In this document: positions 63,652-64,000 of the stretch, one piece after another
How the letters are laid out: each line of letters starts with the position of its first letter
How positions within the stretch are numbered: the first letter of the stretch is position 1
Origin: Evansella caseinilytica
GTDB taxonomy: Bacteria > Bacillota > Bacilli > Bacillales > Salisediminibacteriaceae
Direction of reading: 5' to 3'
Length of the DNA: 64,000 nt
NCBI RefSeq assembly: GCF_900107275.1
Contig: NZ_FNPI01000011.1
Location: 109,729 to 173,728 of the forward strand
The notes under the pieces: generated by a model
Databases searched by the model: none
Seen by the model: only the letters and a program-made list of their open reading frames with translations
Told to the model about the DNA's origin: nothing
Program-made: the position numbers and the translations under genes

Positions 63652-64000
63652 CAAAACTGAACTGCCCCCTGTCAAGTAGACAGTGGAAATAATAAAAATG
63701 ATTTAAGCGGCTTTAGCTCTATATTCCATAGGGCCAAGGCCGTTTCATCGTTTTTGGTATCCTTCATAATTATAAAAGTGGATGTACTCATTTATCGCTG
63801 TCGAAAGTTCTTCAAATGTCTTATATTTATGTAAATAATACTTCTCGCATTTTAGTATTCCAAAGAAAGATTCCATCGGTCCATTATCAATACAACGACC
63901 AACTCGGGACATACTTTGTGTCAATTCTGCAGTATCAAGCTTCCGTTTAAACGCCCGAGAGGTGTATTGGAATCCACGGTCACTATGGATAAGGGGGTGT
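63652..64000 (-). mobile_element. IS3-type insertion sequence, orfB C-terminal part (continues past the window)
   Basis: On the minus strand, from the window edge, the frame reads HSDRGFQYTS, SMSRVGRCIDNGPMESFFG, HKYKTFEELSTAINEYIHFY. This is the end of an IS3-family DDE transposase: D-N-G-P-M-E is the region of the third catalytic residue. After YQKR a TGA stop (63747-63745) interrupts the family's usual tail; the same frame then continues NGLGPMEYRAKAA to a second stop, so a nonsense mutation is likely. The right end (ACTGCCCCCTGTCAAGTAGA) lies near 63652-63690. Confidence 0.8.

Overview
The window looks like the chromosome of a low-to-moderate G+C member of the Bacillaceae, probably an alkaliphilic or soil Bacillus relative. 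The evidence is Bacillus-type ribosome binding sites (AGGAGG), sigma-A promoters, a BlaR1/penicillin-binding-protein region, AadK-like, MerR/TipAS, Rrf2 and HxlR genes, and a type I-C CRISPR repeat close in form to those of Bacillus halodurans. No rRNA or tRNA gene was seen.

Layout. 1-5400: beta-lactam response region with the C-terminal part of blaR1 and two divergent class B penicillin-binding proteins (PBPs). Three BlaI/MecI-type dyads lie in the region between the two PBP genes. 5800-10300: a large Lhr-type helicase. 10300-24600: small metabolic and regulatory genes (glucosaminidase-like membrane protein, MerR/TipAS regulator, nitroreductase, NmrA-like reductase with Rrf2 regulator, a 33-residue membrane peptide, secreted lipoprotein and C39-like protein, tautomerase, WGR-like protein, CPBP protease, SDR, TetR, aminoglycoside adenylyltransferase). 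These are interspersed with two families of dispersed non-coding repeats and with degenerate tandem repeats.

24600-63650 is a CRISPR island. Eight leader-plus-array units all point the same way and use one 32-bp repeat whose stem is constant and whose 5-base loop varies (TATAT, TATGT, TTCAT, TACAT). In total there are about 69 repeats (some degenerate) and 61 spacers. Gene cassettes sit between the arrays: a phosphotransferase-like gene; the complete type I-C cas operon (cas3-5c-8c-7-4-1-2); a complete type III-D operon of the 'III-Dv' kind (cas6, a DUF6602 predicted nuclease, cas10, a Cas7-Csx10 fusion with a helical Cas11-like tail, tandem Cas7, csx19, TIGR03986-type Cas7); a DoxX/HxlR pair; a TetR/MFS pair; a peptide-ABC-transporter operon with an M20 peptidase; and a TetR/DUF5367 pair. 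An IS3-type transposase fragment closes the window.

The type I-C genes can acquire spacers (Cas1, 2, 4), process the repeats (Cas5c keeps Tyr46, Lys116 and His117) and cut DNA (Cas3). The type III-D operon has no adaptation genes and no repeat class of its own, so it probably borrows crRNAs from the shared arrays. Its Cas10 lacks an HD nuclease domain but keeps polymerase-palm aspartates. The most unusual element is the DUF6602 (PD-(D/E)XK-like) gene, which sits between cas6 and cas10 and overlaps the cas10 start.
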